NCBI RefSeq assembly: GCF_030317145.1
Contig: NZ_JASZYE010000001.1
Span: 2,046,001-2,110,000, forward strand
DNA from: Variovorax flavidus
GTDB taxonomy: Bacteria; Pseudomonadota; Gammaproteobacteria; Burkholderiales; Burkholderiaceae_C
Length of the DNA stretch: 64,000 nucleotides
Direction of reading: 5' to 3'
The notes beneath the pieces were generated by a model. The model did no database searches, was not told the origin of the DNA, and was given only the letters and a program-made list of their open reading frames with translations. Positions 10,179 through 18,780 of this stretch are shown here, in pieces; the stretch's first letter is position 1, and every line of letters starts with the position of its first letter. The translations under genes were made by a program, and so were the position numbers.

Positions 10179-11381
10179 TCAGGCGCGCCCGAAGAGCAGC
10201 ACCGCGTTCGAGCCGCCGAAGGCGAATGAATTGCTGATCGCGGCTTCGAGCTGCGGTGCGTCGGCGCCAGCCTGGGGCACGAGGTTCAGGCTGCAGGCCG
10301 GGTCGACTTCGCCGCGATGGCCGTTGGGAGGCAACCGGCGTCGATGCAGCGACAGCACCGTCACCACGGCTTCGAGCGCACCGGCAGCGCCGAGCAGATG
10401 GCCGTGCAGCGCCTTGGTGGAACTGACGCTCAGACGATCGAGCGCATCGCCCCAGACTTCCGCCAGCGCATCGCGCTCGACCACGTCGCCGATGCGCGTG
10501 GCGGTGCCGTGAGCGTTGCAGTAGCCCACGTCCCGAGGCTGAAGGCCGGCCTGGCGCAAGGCCTGGCGCATGGCGCGTGCCTGGCCCCGCGCATCTGGCT
10601 TGGTCAGGTGCGTGGCGTCGCAGCTCTGGCCCCAGCCATCGAGCGTGGCGTAGATCCGCGCACCACGCCGGCGGGCGCGGTCGGCCGATTCGAGGATGAG
10701 AAAGGCAGCGCCCTCGCCGAGTGCGAAACCTTTGCGATCGGTCGCAAAGGGACGGATCGCGGTCGCCTCTTCGCCAGGCGCGAAGGTGGCGAGCGTCTGC
10801 ATGGCCTGCCATGCAAGCAGCACGCCCGGCACGATGAGCGCCTCGCTGCCGCCTGCGATGGCGACGTCGACTTCGCCGCGCTGCACCGCCTTCGCGGCTT
10901 CGGCGATCGCGACGGCCGACGAGGCGCAGGCTACCGAGTAGGTGAGCACGGGTCCCTGCGCTCCCTGGCGCATCGCCACGTGCGAGGCCGGCGCGTTGGG
11001 CATGAAGGCAGGAATGGTCAGCGGCGGGACGCGTCCACCGCCGCGGTAGGCGGCATCGAGCGCCGCGGCGCCGCCCATGCCGCAACCGGCGTAGACGCCG
11101 ATGCGCTCCGGGTCGACATCGCCGCGGATGCCGGCGTCGCGCATCGCGAGGTCGGCGGCGGCCACCGCGAGCTGGCTGACGCGGTCGACGCCCGCAAGCT
11201 GCAGCTTGGTGAACCAGCGTGATTCGTCGAAGGCCACCGTCGCTGCGGCGGCCGGCTTGGGCAACTCCGAAAAGACCGGCTTGAGCGCCGATTCGCCGCG
11301 CAGGAGGGCCTCGAACAGCGAACCGGGCTCGTCGCCGTGAGGCGCCATCACACCCAGTCCGGTGACGGCAATCCGGCTCAC
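10179..11381 (-). CDS. Beta-ketoacyl-ACP synthase, FabF-like
   Basis: This condensing enzyme of 400 residues has the full Cys-His-His triad: C152 in SVACASSA, H291 in NAHGTAT and H326 in KALHGHLLGAAG. It ends with the usual NSFAFGGSNAVLLF. It should catalyse Claisen condensation of an acyl-enzyme with malonyl-ACP. It is shorter and more divergent than housekeeping FabF and is encoded beside its own acyl carrier protein and a PAP2 phosphatase rather than in a fab cluster, so a specialised lipid is likely. It starts at GTG 11381, overlapping the ACP stop (GTGA). Confidence 0.85.
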   Translation of the reverse strand: MSRIAVTGLGVMAPHGDEPGSLFEALLRGESALKPVFSELPKPAAAATVAFDESRWFTKLQLAGVDRVSQLAVAAADLAMRDAGIRGDVDPERIGVYAGCGMGGAAALDAAYRGGGRVPPLTIPAFMPNAPASHVAMRQGAQGPVLTYSVACASSAVAIAEAAKAVQRGEVDVAIAGGSEALIVPGVLLAWQAMQTLATFAPGEEATAIRPFATDRKGFALGEGAAFLILESADRARRRGARIYATLDGWGQSCDATHLTKPDARGQARAMRQALRQAGLQPRDVGYCNAHGTATRIGDVVERDALAEVWGDALDRLSVSSTKALHGHLLGAAGALEAVVTVLSLHRRRLPPNGHRGEVDPACSLNLVPQAGADAPQLEAAISNSFAFGGSNAVLLFGRA

Positions 11382-11617
11382 GTTGTCTGCGCCGCCCTGA
11401 CCTTGTCGACCACGGCCGCCAACTGGGCGAGTGTGTCGATGTCCGGATCGTCGTCAGGCATCGTGATGGCGAAGCGGTCCTCGATCGCGAACACGAATTC
11501 GACCAGTGCCAGCGAGTCGAATCCCTTTTCGCGCATGGAGGCCTGGGGGTCGAGCGCCGATGCTTCGATGCCGTACTTCTCGTGGATCAGGTCCTGCAAT
11601 TCCTTCAGCGAACTCAT
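11378..11617 (-). CDS. Acyl carrier protein
   Basis: This small carrier protein of 79 residues has the phosphopantetheine attachment Ser at S35 in KGFDSLALVEFVFAIEDRF. The C-terminal acidic helix region is PDDDPDIDTLAQLAAVV. The start at ATG 11617 gives the normal ACP N-terminus MSSLKELQDLIHEKYGI; ATGs at 11638 and 11647 are in frame, and none has a strong ribosome site. It is coupled to the ketoacyl synthase downstream by a 4-base overlap, so the two almost certainly work together. Confidence 0.85.
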   Translation of the reverse strand: MSSLKELQDLIHEKYGIEASALDPQASMREKGFDSLALVEFVFAIEDRFAITMPDDDPDIDTLAQLAAVVDKVRAAQTT

Positions 11618-11694
11618 GGTGCGGATATCCGGTGTCATTCTGGCCATCGACCGATCCCCGTCGATGGCGATGTTGGTTTTGGCCTGCCAGCAGC

Positions 11695-12456
11695 TCAACC
11701 CCTCCTGGGTCGGCCGTCGAATCGGCCCGCGGGCAGTGACATTCCATGATATCCGCTCCGCTTCTGCGAACGCGACGCTCTTCCCGGCCGCCAGCGAAGG
11801 GACGGGATGGCAAAGGCGATGCCGAGTACAGCGCCGGCCAGCGCATCCAGCATCACGTGCTGCTTGACCGCAAGGGTCGAGTAGACGATGGCGGCGAACC
11901 ACAGGCCATTGAGCAGGCGAAGCAGCATCGGTGCGCGGGCGCCGCGCAGGATGTGCTCCACCCAGATCGCCGTGAAGATCGCGACGGCCACGTGCATCGA
12001 CGGACACGCATTGCCGGCCGCATCCACGCCCTGCAGGATCGCGAAGCCCGGAAAGTCGGTTGCCTCCGTCGGCATGGGCGGAATCTGGGTCGGCCACAAG
12101 TAGAAGAAGCCCAGCCCGGTCAGGCACAGCGCGCCCACCCACAAGCCATAGACAACCAGTTCCTTGAAAGTCAGCTGCAGCCCCGGCGCGACCCCGACGT
12201 ACACCCAGAGGGAGAAGTACGCGATCAGCGCCTGCGGCTGGAACGGGACCAGCCGGTCGAGCGCGGTCAGCGGCATCACCGTCACCGGATGAACCGGCTC
12301 GCGCAGCAGATGGAAATAGCCGATGAAGAAGATCCACGTGAAAGCCGTGGTGCCAATCACCTTCAGCAACAGGTGTCGGCGAATCCGCAGACCGATCTCG
12401 GCGGTCCAACTCTGCGACGGGAACAGGCCGAGGTGCAGTTCGAGCGGTTGATTCAT
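11695..12456 (-). CDS. PAP2-superfamily membrane phosphatase
   Basis: This is an integral-membrane protein of about 253 residues with five to six hydrophobic segments (for example VIGTTAFTWIFFIGYF and ELVVYGLWVGALCLTGLGFFYL). Two of the three phosphatase motifs are visible: CPSMHVAVA and STLAVKQHVMLDALAG, carrying the Ser-His and His-Asp pairs. The first motif (KX6RP) is not evident, as in the inositol-phosphoceramide-synthase-like PAP2_3 branch. The C-terminal ~25 residues are Arg/Gly-rich. ATG 12456 is chosen; a GTG at 12486 is an alternative. It probably acts on a lipid phosphate and is the first gene of the PAP2-ACP-KS set. Confidence 0.8.
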   Translation of the reverse strand: MNQPLELHLGLFPSQSWTAEIGLRIRRHLLLKVIGTTAFTWIFFIGYFHLLREPVHPVTVMPLTALDRLVPFQPQALIAYFSLWVYVGVAPGLQLTFKELVVYGLWVGALCLTGLGFFYLWPTQIPPMPTEATDFPGFAILQGVDAAGNACPSMHVAVAIFTAIWVEHILRGARAPMLLRLLNGLWFAAIVYSTLAVKQHVMLDALAGAVLGIAFAIPSLRWRPGRASRSQKRSGYHGMSLPAGRFDGRPRRG

Positions 12457-12524
12457 GAATTCGGTATTTTCGGTCTTTTCAGGCACCGAGCATGCCTGCT
12501 GCCCGCGCGAACCGCAAACCCGGA

Positions 12525-13859
12525 CTACAGAATCAACAACGCGCGGAAGTCATTGACATTGGTGTGCGTCGGCCCGGTGACCAGCAGATCGCCGATGGCA
12601 TCGAAGTAACCGTAGGCATCGTTGCGATCGAGGTGATCGGCCAGTTTGCGGCCGGCGGTCTCGGCGCGGCGCAGGGTGTCCGGCGTGACGAAGGCGCCGG
12701 CGTTGTCCTCCACACCGTCGATGCCGTCGGTGTCGGCGGCGAGGGCCCAGACGCGCTCTCGCGAAGCCAGCGCACCGGCCAGCCCGAGGCAGAACTCGCC
12801 TGCCCGACCGCCCCGGCCCTTGGCCTGGCCGGGCTGACGCGGCCGGATGGTGACGGTCGTCTCGCCGCCCGACAAGATCACGCAAGGCCTCGCGAACGGC
12901 GCGTCGCGCAAGGACACCGCGCGCGCCAGCGCACCGTGGACCTTGCCGACCTCCCGCGATTCGCCTTCCATTTCATCGCTGAGGATATGGGCCTCGATGC
13001 CGGCCGCGCGCGCCGCCTCGGCGGCAGCCTCGAGCGACTGCTGGGGTGTGGCGATCAGGTGCGTGGCATGTTCCTTGAACACCGGGTCGGAAGGCTTCGG
13101 CGTTTCGAGCGCACCGCTTTCGAGTTGCGCGCGCACGGGCGGCGGCACCTCGATGCGATAGCGATCGAGGATGGCAAGCGCGTCCGCGCAGGTGGTCGCG
13201 TCGGGCACCGTGGGACCGCTCGCGATCACGGCCGGATCGTCGCCAGGCACGTCGCTGATGGTCAGCGTGACGACCTGGGCCGGCGCACACGCAGCCGCCA
13301 ACCGCCCGCCCTTGATGCGCGAAAGATGCTTGCGCACGCAGTTCATCTCGCCGATGTGGGCACCCGATTCGAGCAGTTGCTTGTTGATGCGCTGCTTGTC
13401 GGCCAGCGTCAGGCCCTCCGCCGGCAGGGTCAGCAGGGCCGAGCCGCCACCGGAGATCAGGCACAGCACGAGGTCATCGGCCGTGAGTCCCTGCGTGAGC
13501 GCGAGGATTCGTTCGGCAGCCTTCATGCCTGCTTCGTCAGGCACGGGATGCGCGGCCTCGACGATTTCGATGCGCTGCGCGAGACCTTCGGGCCGGGGCG
13601 GAATGTGCCCATAGCGTGTAACCACGAGCCCCGAGAGTTGGGCATCTGCGGGCCACAGAGCCTCCAGCGCCTGCGCCATCGACCCGCCGGCCTTGCCGGC
13701 GCCGAGGACCAGCGTGCGCCCCTTCGGCGGCTTGGGAAGGCACGGCCCCATGCTTGCCAAGGGCAGCGCGCGCTCGACGGCGACGCGGTAGATGTGTTCG
13801 AGGAACTCGCGCGGCGCGGTGCGCGGGTCCGGAGTTGGCTGCGGGTTCGATGAGGTCAT
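12525..13859 (-). CDS. ttuD: Glycerate 2-kinase, MOFRL family (TtuD/GckA type)
   Basis: This cytosolic kinase of 444 residues phosphorylates D-glycerate to 2-phosphoglycerate, the last step in feeding glyoxylate (via tartronate semialdehyde) into glycolysis. The N-terminal DUF4147 domain has GRTLVLGAGKAGGSMAQALE and CLISGGGSALLTLPAEGLTL. The C-terminal MOFRL domain has ILSGGETTVTIR and the diagnostic ALAADTDGIDGVEDNAGAF. It ends at 12525 and precedes no co-directional gene within 38 bases. In the context of urate breakdown to allantoate and glyoxylate it fits as the carbon-salvage step, although Gcl and GlxR are not in the window. Confidence 0.88.
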   Translation of the reverse strand: MTSSNPQPTPDPRTAPREFLEHIYRVAVERALPLASMGPCLPKPPKGRTLVLGAGKAGGSMAQALEALWPADAQLSGLVVTRYGHIPPRPEGLAQRIEIVEAAHPVPDEAGMKAAERILALTQGLTADDLVLCLISGGGSALLTLPAEGLTLADKQRINKQLLESGAHIGEMNCVRKHLSRIKGGRLAAACAPAQVVTLTISDVPGDDPAVIASGPTVPDATTCADALAILDRYRIEVPPPVRAQLESGALETPKPSDPVFKEHATHLIATPQQSLEAAAEAARAAGIEAHILSDEMEGESREVGKVHGALARAVSLRDAPFARPCVILSGGETTVTIRPRQPGQAKGRGGRAGEFCLGLAGALASRERVWALAADTDGIDGVEDNAGAFVTPDTLRRAETAGRKLADHLDRNDAYGYFDAIGDLLVTGPTHTNVNDFRALLIL

Positions 13860-13919
13860 GGTTCTGCCTGTCTCCGACGATTGTCTCCGTATCGAAAGCG
13901 CACAGCCCGTCCCGTCGCG

Positions 13920-15125
13920 CTACTTTGTCGCAGCGCCGCCTTCGAACCACTTGCCGAGCAATGCACGCTCGGCGTCCGTGATGCCGGTCGAGTTGTTCAT
14001 CGGCATGATCTTTGTGACCACCGCCTGCTGATACACCGCCTGCGCGTGCGCCGCGACCTGCTCGGGCGTGTCGAGCCGCACATTCTTCATCTGCACCTGT
14101 GCGCCGTGGCACATATAGCAGCGCTGTTCCAGGACCTTCTGCACCTCGCCGAACGACACCTTCTGCGGCACCGCACCGGCGGCGGACGCCTCGACCGGCT
14201 CGGGCTTCATCCAGATGATGGACAGCCCCAGCACCGCAATGCCGAAAAGCGCGTACGGGGCGGGGTTGCCCGCATTGCCCAGCTTGAAGCGATGGCGCAC
14301 CACGAAGAACTGCCGGATCCCCGCGCCGCCGAGCATGATGAGCAGCAGCACGATCCAGTTGTACTTGTGCGTGTAGGTGAAGCTGTAGTGGTTGCTCAGC
14401 ATCGCGAACAGCACCGGCAGCGTGAAGTAGGTGTTGTGCACGCTGCGCTGCTTGCCGCGCTGTCCGTGGATCGGGTCGACCGGCCGCCCCTCGCGCAGTG
14501 CCGCCACGTTCTTGCGCTGGCCTGGAATGATCCAGAAGAAGACGTTGCCGCTCATGGTCGTCGCCATCATCGCGCCCACCAGCAGGAAGGCCGCGCGGCC
14601 GGCGAACCAGTGGCACGCGAGCCATGCCGCGAAGGCGATGAAGAGCGCGACCAGCACCCCCACGATGGTGTCGCCGTTCTTGCGCTGGCCGAAGACCTGG
14701 CAGATGCCGTCGTAGACCATCCAGAACACGACGAAGAAGGCCAGCGCCACGCCGATCGCGGCGCCGGGCTGCCAGTCCATCTTCGACTTGTCGATCAGGT
14801 AGGTGCTGGCGTTCCACAGGTACGACATCGTGAAGAGCGCGAAACCCGTGAGCCAGGTGGAATAGCTCTCCCAGTACGACCAGTGCAGGTGGTCCGGCAG
14901 CTTCTTGGGCGCCAGCGCGTACTTCTGCATGTTGTAGAAACCGCCGCCGTGCACCGCCCACTGCTCGCCGCCGACGCCTTTGTCCAGGGACTCCTGGTCC
15001 TGCGGCTTCTCGAGGCTGTTGTCCAGCATCACGAAGTAGAAGGAGGCGCCGATCCAGGCGATGGCGGTGATGACGTGGACCCAGCGCAGCAGCAGATTGG
15101 CCCAGTCGAGGTAGTAGCTTTCCAT
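13920..15125 (-). CDS. puuD: Urate hydroxylase PuuD, membrane cytochrome c fusion
   Basis: PuuD is an integral-membrane urate oxidase that turns urate into 5-hydroxyisourate and passes electrons to the respiratory chain instead of making peroxide. This copy has 401 residues, eight or nine membrane segments (starting WVHVITAIAWIGASFYFVML), and a C-terminal cytochrome c domain with the haem motif CYMCH at residues 336-340 and a candidate axial Met in KIMPMNNSTG. These match the family layout. The gene starts at ATG 15125. A perfect 14-bp palindrome lies 136 bases upstream, shared with other purine genes. Confidence 0.93.
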   Translation of the reverse strand: MESYYLDWANLLLRWVHVITAIAWIGASFYFVMLDNSLEKPQDQESLDKGVGGEQWAVHGGGFYNMQKYALAPKKLPDHLHWSYWESYSTWLTGFALFTMSYLWNASTYLIDKSKMDWQPGAAIGVALAFFVVFWMVYDGICQVFGQRKNGDTIVGVLVALFIAFAAWLACHWFAGRAAFLLVGAMMATTMSGNVFFWIIPGQRKNVAALREGRPVDPIHGQRGKQRSVHNTYFTLPVLFAMLSNHYSFTYTHKYNWIVLLLIMLGGAGIRQFFVVRHRFKLGNAGNPAPYALFGIAVLGLSIIWMKPEPVEASAAGAVPQKVSFGEVQKVLEQRCYMCHGAQVQMKNVRLDTPEQVAAHAQAVYQQAVVTKIMPMNNSTGITDAERALLGKWFEGGAATK

Positions 15126-15332
15126 TGACTCTCAACCTTGTCGGCGCGTGGGGACGCCGCGGAGTTCCGGCCTGCTCACCACTGCGGGCGCTGTAAGCAG
15201 AGATAGTGCCGCGAACGCAGGCTTTGGAATGGGCCTCGCTCCGCTGCGGCTTGTGGACTGAAGTGTATACACTTTTGAAGGGTCTTTCTCGGGTTTTGCA
15301 TCACTCGGCGTGCTGGAAAACCCTGATCGCCT
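15126..15332. promoter_or_regulatory. puuD promoter region with GntR-type operator at 15261-15274
   Basis: This 207-base gap lies between puuD and the xdhC stop. It carries the perfect palindrome AAGTGTATACACTT (15261-15274). The TGTATACA core recurs upstream of uraH/gntR (17119-17126) and the NCS2 permease (26744-26751). The shared site is best read as the operator of the GntR protein encoded at 17148. No other gene is seen here. Confidence 0.75.
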
Positions 15333-16145
15333 TCACGCGGATGGAAGCGATTGCAACAACTGTGCCGCCACGGCCACCGCGATCACCTCCGGCTCCTTGC
15401 CGCCGATGCCGGGCACGCCGATCGGACAGGTCACGCGGTCCATCTCGGCGGCGGTGAAGCCGCGCGCCTCCAGGCGATGACGAAAGGTCGCCCACTTGGT
15501 CTTGCTGCCGATCAGGCCGATGTAGGGAAGATCGTCGCGCTCGCGCAGCCGCCTGAGGCAAGCGATCACGATGTCGAGATCCTCCGCGTGGCTGAAGCTC
15601 ATGATCAGCACGCGCGAGCCGGGCGCGAGTTGCGCGACCGCCTGCTGCACGGGCTCGGAATACTCGGTTTCGATCTGCGCGGGCAGCGCATCGGGAAACA
15701 CGCCGTCGCGGCTGTCGATCCAGCGCACGGTGAAGGGCAGCGTCGACAGCAGCCGCGCCAGCGCCGCGCCGACATGCCCCCCGCCGAACAGCGCGACCGG
15801 CTCCAGGTGCGCGAGAAGTTCGGTCTGCAGCACCCGGGCGTCCGATGCGGAGATCCGGCGATACGACAGGAACACGACGCCGCCGCAACACTGTCCGAGG
15901 CTGGGGCCCAGCGGATAGCGCCGAACGCCGTCGATGGCCGGGCCGCCCGTGAGCCAGGCGCGCGCTTCATCGGTCGCCTGGAATTCGAGCTGGCCGCCGC
16001 CGATCGTGGCCGTGAGGCCATCGGCCCACACCGCCATCCAGGTGCCGGCCTCGCGCGGTGCGGAGCCCTGTGTCGATTCGACGCGCACGAGCACGCCGTC
16101 CTCGTCCCGAAGACGCGAGAGCAGTTCGTCGACGACGCCGGTCAT
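15333..16145 (-). CDS. xdhC: XdhC, xanthine dehydrogenase accessory protein
   Basis: XdhC binds molybdenum cofactor, promotes its sulfuration and inserts it into xanthine dehydrogenase. The 270-residue product has the N-terminal XdhC/CoxI domain (VRVESTQGSAPREAGTWMAV, ATIGGGQLEF, GPSLGQCCGG with paired cysteines). It also has the C-terminal Rossmann domain (ALFGGGHVGAALARLL; then YIGLIGSKTKWATF and CPIGVPGIGGKEPEVIAV). The ATG at 16145 has GGAGG 8 bases upstream. The structural genes xdhA and xdhB are not in the window, so they must lie elsewhere. It is divergent from the lipoprotein gene at 16199. Confidence 0.92.
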   Translation of the reverse strand: MTGVVDELLSRLRDEDGVLVRVESTQGSAPREAGTWMAVWADGLTATIGGGQLEFQATDEARAWLTGGPAIDGVRRYPLGPSLGQCCGGVVFLSYRRISASDARVLQTELLAHLEPVALFGGGHVGAALARLLSTLPFTVRWIDSRDGVFPDALPAQIETEYSEPVQQAVAQLAPGSRVLIMSFSHAEDLDIVIACLRRLRERDDLPYIGLIGSKTKWATFRHRLEARGFTAAEMDRVTCPIGVPGIGGKEPEVIAVAVAAQLLQSLPSA

Positions 16146-16198
16146 GTCCGAAACCTCCGGTTGCGCGAGCGAATCGCCGGCACGGTATAACCGCGCCG

Positions 16199-16708
16199 AT
16201 GAATTTTCAGCCCACGTCGCGCCGCCTCGCACTGGCGGCCGCCCTTCTCTCGAGCCTGTGGCTCGCCGGTTGCGGCACCAGCCCTCGCTCGGTCACAGGA
16301 ACCGTCCCCGGCCAACTCAGCAACGCAGCCCCCGATCCAAGCGACGGCAGCCGGCCCAAGCCCCGCGCGTCCGGCGCAGCAACCCCGCGCGACTATCGAC
16401 GCGACGCCGCGCGCCACGTCTACGACATCAACAAGCAACGCGTCTACAGCGGCAAGCTGCCGCCGTTGCTCTATGCCGTCGGCACGTTGCAGGTCAACCT
16501 GGACACCAACGGCAAGGTGCTCTCGATGCATTGGATGCGCGCCCCGACGCACGCGCCCGAAGTGATTGCCGAGATCGAACGCACGGTGCTCAGCGCCGCG
16601 CCCTTCCCCGTCGCCACGCACTTGGGCAAGGTCACGTGGACCGACACCTGGCTGTGGGACGAAGGCGGTCATTTCCAGCTCGATACCTTGAGCGAAGGGC
16701 AACTCTAG
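16199..16708 (+). CDS. Lipoprotein with TonB-C-like domain
   Basis: This is a 169-residue predicted lipoprotein. The signal peptide ends LWLAGCG with the Cys at residue 24, followed by a Pro/Ser-rich low-complexity linker (about residues 30-60). The C-terminal ~100 residues (YAVGTLQVNLDTNGKVLSMHWMRAP to PFPVATHLGKVTWTDTWLW) have the spacing of a TonB C-terminal-type domain as found in energy-transducer-like proteins, but no N-terminal membrane anchor of true TonB. The start at ATG 16199 skips an Arg-rich upstream extension. It ends 2 bases before the convergent uraH stop. Function unknown. Confidence 0.7.
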   Translation: MNFQPTSRRLALAAALLSSLWLAGCGTSPRSVTGTVPGQLSNAAPDPSDGSRPKPRASGAATPRDYRRDAARHVYDINKQRVYSGKLPPLLYAVGTLQVNLDTNGKVLSMHWMRAPTHAPEVIAEIERTVLSAAPFPVATHLGKVTWTDTWLWDEGGHFQLDTLSEGQL

Positions 16709-16710
16709 GT

Positions 16711-17073
16711 TCAGGAGCCGCGGTAGGTGGAATAGCTCCACGGGCTGACCAGGAGCGGCACGTGGTAGTGCTGATCGGTGCGCGCCACGCCGAAATCCAG
16801 CGCCACGCGGTTCAGGAAATTCGGCTCGGGCAGCGTGACGCCGCGCGCCTTGAAATAGCCCGCCACATCGAACACCAGGCGATAGGTGCCCGCCTTCAGC
16901 GTGCTGTTGTCGTAGAGCGGCCCGTCGCTTCGGCCATCCGCGTTCAGCGTGAAGCGCCGCACCAGCGTGGCGCGCGCGTCCTCGTTCGTGCCGTCGGTGG
17001 TGAACAGTGCGACCTCCATGCCGGCCGCGGGGGTACCGTGCATGGTGTCCAGTACGTGGGTGCTCAGGCCCAT
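16711..17073 (-). CDS. uraH: 5-hydroxyisourate hydrolase (transthyretin-like)
   Basis: This enzyme hydrolyses the 5-hydroxyisourate made by PuuD to OHCU. It is the usual family length (120 residues). Signature parts are visible: the N-terminal LSTHVLDTMHGTPAAGM, with the catalytic His at residue 6, and the C-terminal HYHVPLLVSPWSYSTYRGS, ending in the YRGS tetrapeptide typical of bacterial HIU hydrolases. It is divergent from the GntR regulator, sharing a 74-base intergenic region with the TGTATACA operator. No signal peptide, so cytosolic. Confidence 0.95.
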   Translation of the reverse strand: MGLSTHVLDTMHGTPAAGMEVALFTTDGTNEDARATLVRRFTLNADGRSDGPLYDNSTLKAGTYRLVFDVAGYFKARGVTLPEPNFLNRVALDFGVARTDQHYHVPLLVSPWSYSTYRGS

Positions 17074-17115
17074 GGATGTGCTCCTTCAGTGCATTCGGGA
17101 AATTCCGGTCGACAA

Positions 17116-17129
17116 AAGTGTATACAGTT
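17116..17129. promoter_or_regulatory. GntR-type operator between uraH and gntR
   Basis: AAGTGTATACAGTT differs by one base from the perfect palindrome upstream of puuD. It lies 18 bases before the regulator start and 42 bases before the uraH start, so binding could repress both divergent genes and give autoregulation. Confidence 0.75.
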
Positions 17130-17147
17130 CTGGGCTTTGGGTCTATC

Positions 17148-17822
17148 ATGAAAAGCATGGACTCGACCACCACCCGCGCGATCGTCGACGCACTCACCAA
17201 GGCCATTGTGGAACACCGGCTTCAGCCCGGCAGCAAGCTGGCCGAGCAAAAGCTGGCGGACCACTTCGGCGTGTCGCGCACCCTGGTGCGGCAGGCCCTG
17301 TTCCAGCTTTCGCAGAACAAGCTCATCCGACTGGAGCCCGCGCGCGGCGCCTTCGTGGCGGCCCCCGCGGTTGACGAAGCGAAGCAGGTATTCGCGGTGC
17401 GCCGCATGCTGGAGGCCGAGATGACGCGCGCCTTCGTGCGCAGCGTGACGCCGGCCAAGATCAAGGCGCTGAAGGAACACGTCGCGCTGGAAAAGGCCGC
17501 GGTGTCGGGCGAAGACGTCTCGGGCCGCACCGAGTTGCTTGGCGACTTCCACGTGCGCATGGCCGAGCTGATGGGCAACACGGTGCTGGCGCAGATCCTC
17601 GGCGAGTTGATCTCGCGCTGCGCCCTCATCACGCTGATGTACCAGAGTGCCAGCGCCGCCGAGCATTCGAACGACGAGCACGCCGACATCGTGAAGGCGC
17701 TGGCCGCCAAGGACGAGGAGCGTGCCGTGCGCCTCATGACCGAGCACCTCGAGCACGTCGAGGCCAACCTCACCTTCGACCGCAAGGTTCCCACCCATGA
17801 CATCAGCCTCGCACTGGCCTGA
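17148..17822 (+). CDS. GntR/FCD-family regulator of purine catabolism
   Basis: This DNA-binding regulator of 224 residues has a winged helix at about residues 8-72 (EHRLQPGSKLAEQKLADHFGV, SRTLVRQALFQLSQNKLI) and a C-terminal FCD domain with VRRMLEAEMTRAFV, LGDFHVRMAEL and DEHADIVKAL. It begins MKSMDSTTTRAIVD at ATG 17148; longer frames run through the operator and uraH promoter and are rejected. Being divergent from uraH and directly followed (6 bases) by puuE, it is most likely the urate or allantoin-responsive regulator that reads the three TGTATACA sites in the window. Ligand unknown. Confidence 0.88.
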   Translation: MKSMDSTTTRAIVDALTKAIVEHRLQPGSKLAEQKLADHFGVSRTLVRQALFQLSQNKLIRLEPARGAFVAAPAVDEAKQVFAVRRMLEAEMTRAFVRSVTPAKIKALKEHVALEKAAVSGEDVSGRTELLGDFHVRMAELMGNTVLAQILGELISRCALITLMYQSASAAEHSNDEHADIVKALAAKDEERAVRLMTEHLEHVEANLTFDRKVPTHDISLALA

Positions 17823-17828
17823 GCAACC

Positions 17829-18779
17829 ATGAGCATCTACGACTCCACCCTGCCCTATCCGCGCGATCTCGTGGGTTACGGCCGCAATCCGCCGCATGCG
17901 CAATGGCCCGGCCGCGCACGCATCGCGGTGCAGTTCGTGCTGAACTACGAGGAAGGCGGAGAGAACTGCGTGCTGCACGGCGACCCAGGCTCGGAGCAGT
18001 TCCTCTCCGAGATGTTCAACCCCGCGAGCTTCCCCGACCGACACATCAGCATGGAGGGGATCTACGAATACGGTTCCCGCGCGGGTGTGTGGCGCATCCT
18101 GCGCGAGTTCGAGAAGCGCAGCCTCCCGCTCACGGTGTTCGGTGTCGGGATGGCGCTGGAGCGTTACCCAGAGCTGGCCGTCGCATTCAAGGAGTTGGGT
18201 CATGAGATCGCCTGCCACGGCTGGCGCTGGATTCACTACCAGGGCATCGACGAAGCCACCGAGCGCGAACACATGCGGCTGGGCATGGAAGCCATCGAGA
18301 AGCTGACCGGCGAGCGTGCCCTCGGCTGGTACACCGGCCGCGACAGCCCGCGCACGCGCCGCCTGGTGGCCGACTACGGCGGCTTCGAATACGACAGCGA
18401 CTACTACGGCGACGACCTCCCCTTCTGGATGAAGGTGCAGAAGACCGACGGCGAGGTCGTGCCGCAACTGATCGTGCCCTACACGCTCGACTGCAACGAC
18501 ATGCGCTTCGCGCTGCCGCAAGGCTATTCGCACGCCGATCCCTTCTTCCAGTACATGAAGGACACCTTCGATGCGCTCTACGCCGAAGGCGACGAGGCGC
18601 CGAAGATGATGAGCATCGGCATGCACTGCCGCCTGCTGGGACGCCCGGGGCGCATCACGGCGCTTCAGCGCTTCCTCGATCACATCGCTGCACACGATCG
18701 CGTCTGGGTCTGCCGCCGGCTCGACATTGCCCGGCACTGGAAGGCGACACATCCCTACGCTGCCAAGAATGGAGACTGA
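17829..18779 (+). CDS. puuE: Allantoinase PuuE (polysaccharide deacetylase fold)
   Basis: PuuE hydrolyses S-allantoin to allantoate without the metal centre of classic amidohydrolase allantoinases. The 316-residue protein has the diagnostic N-terminal YPRDLVGYGRNPPHAQWPG and VQFVLNYEEGGENCVLHGD. It also has the NodB-like core LGHEIACHGWRWIHYQG and GWYTGRDSPRTRRLV, and the C-terminal IGMHCRLLGRPGR. It lies between the GntR gene and the OHCU/allantoate fusion gene, in one operon with gaps of 6 and 1 bases. Confidence 0.95.
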   Translation: MSIYDSTLPYPRDLVGYGRNPPHAQWPGRARIAVQFVLNYEEGGENCVLHGDPGSEQFLSEMFNPASFPDRHISMEGIYEYGSRAGVWRILREFEKRSLPLTVFGVGMALERYPELAVAFKELGHEIACHGWRWIHYQGIDEATEREHMRLGMEAIEKLTGERALGWYTGRDSPRTRRLVADYGGFEYDSDYYGDDLPFWMKVQKTDGEVVPQLIVPYTLDCNDMRFALPQGYSHADPFFQYMKDTFDALYAEGDEAPKMMSIGMHCRLLGRPGRITALQRFLDHIAAHDRVWVCRRLDIARHWKATHPYAAKNGD

Positions 18780-18780
18780 C

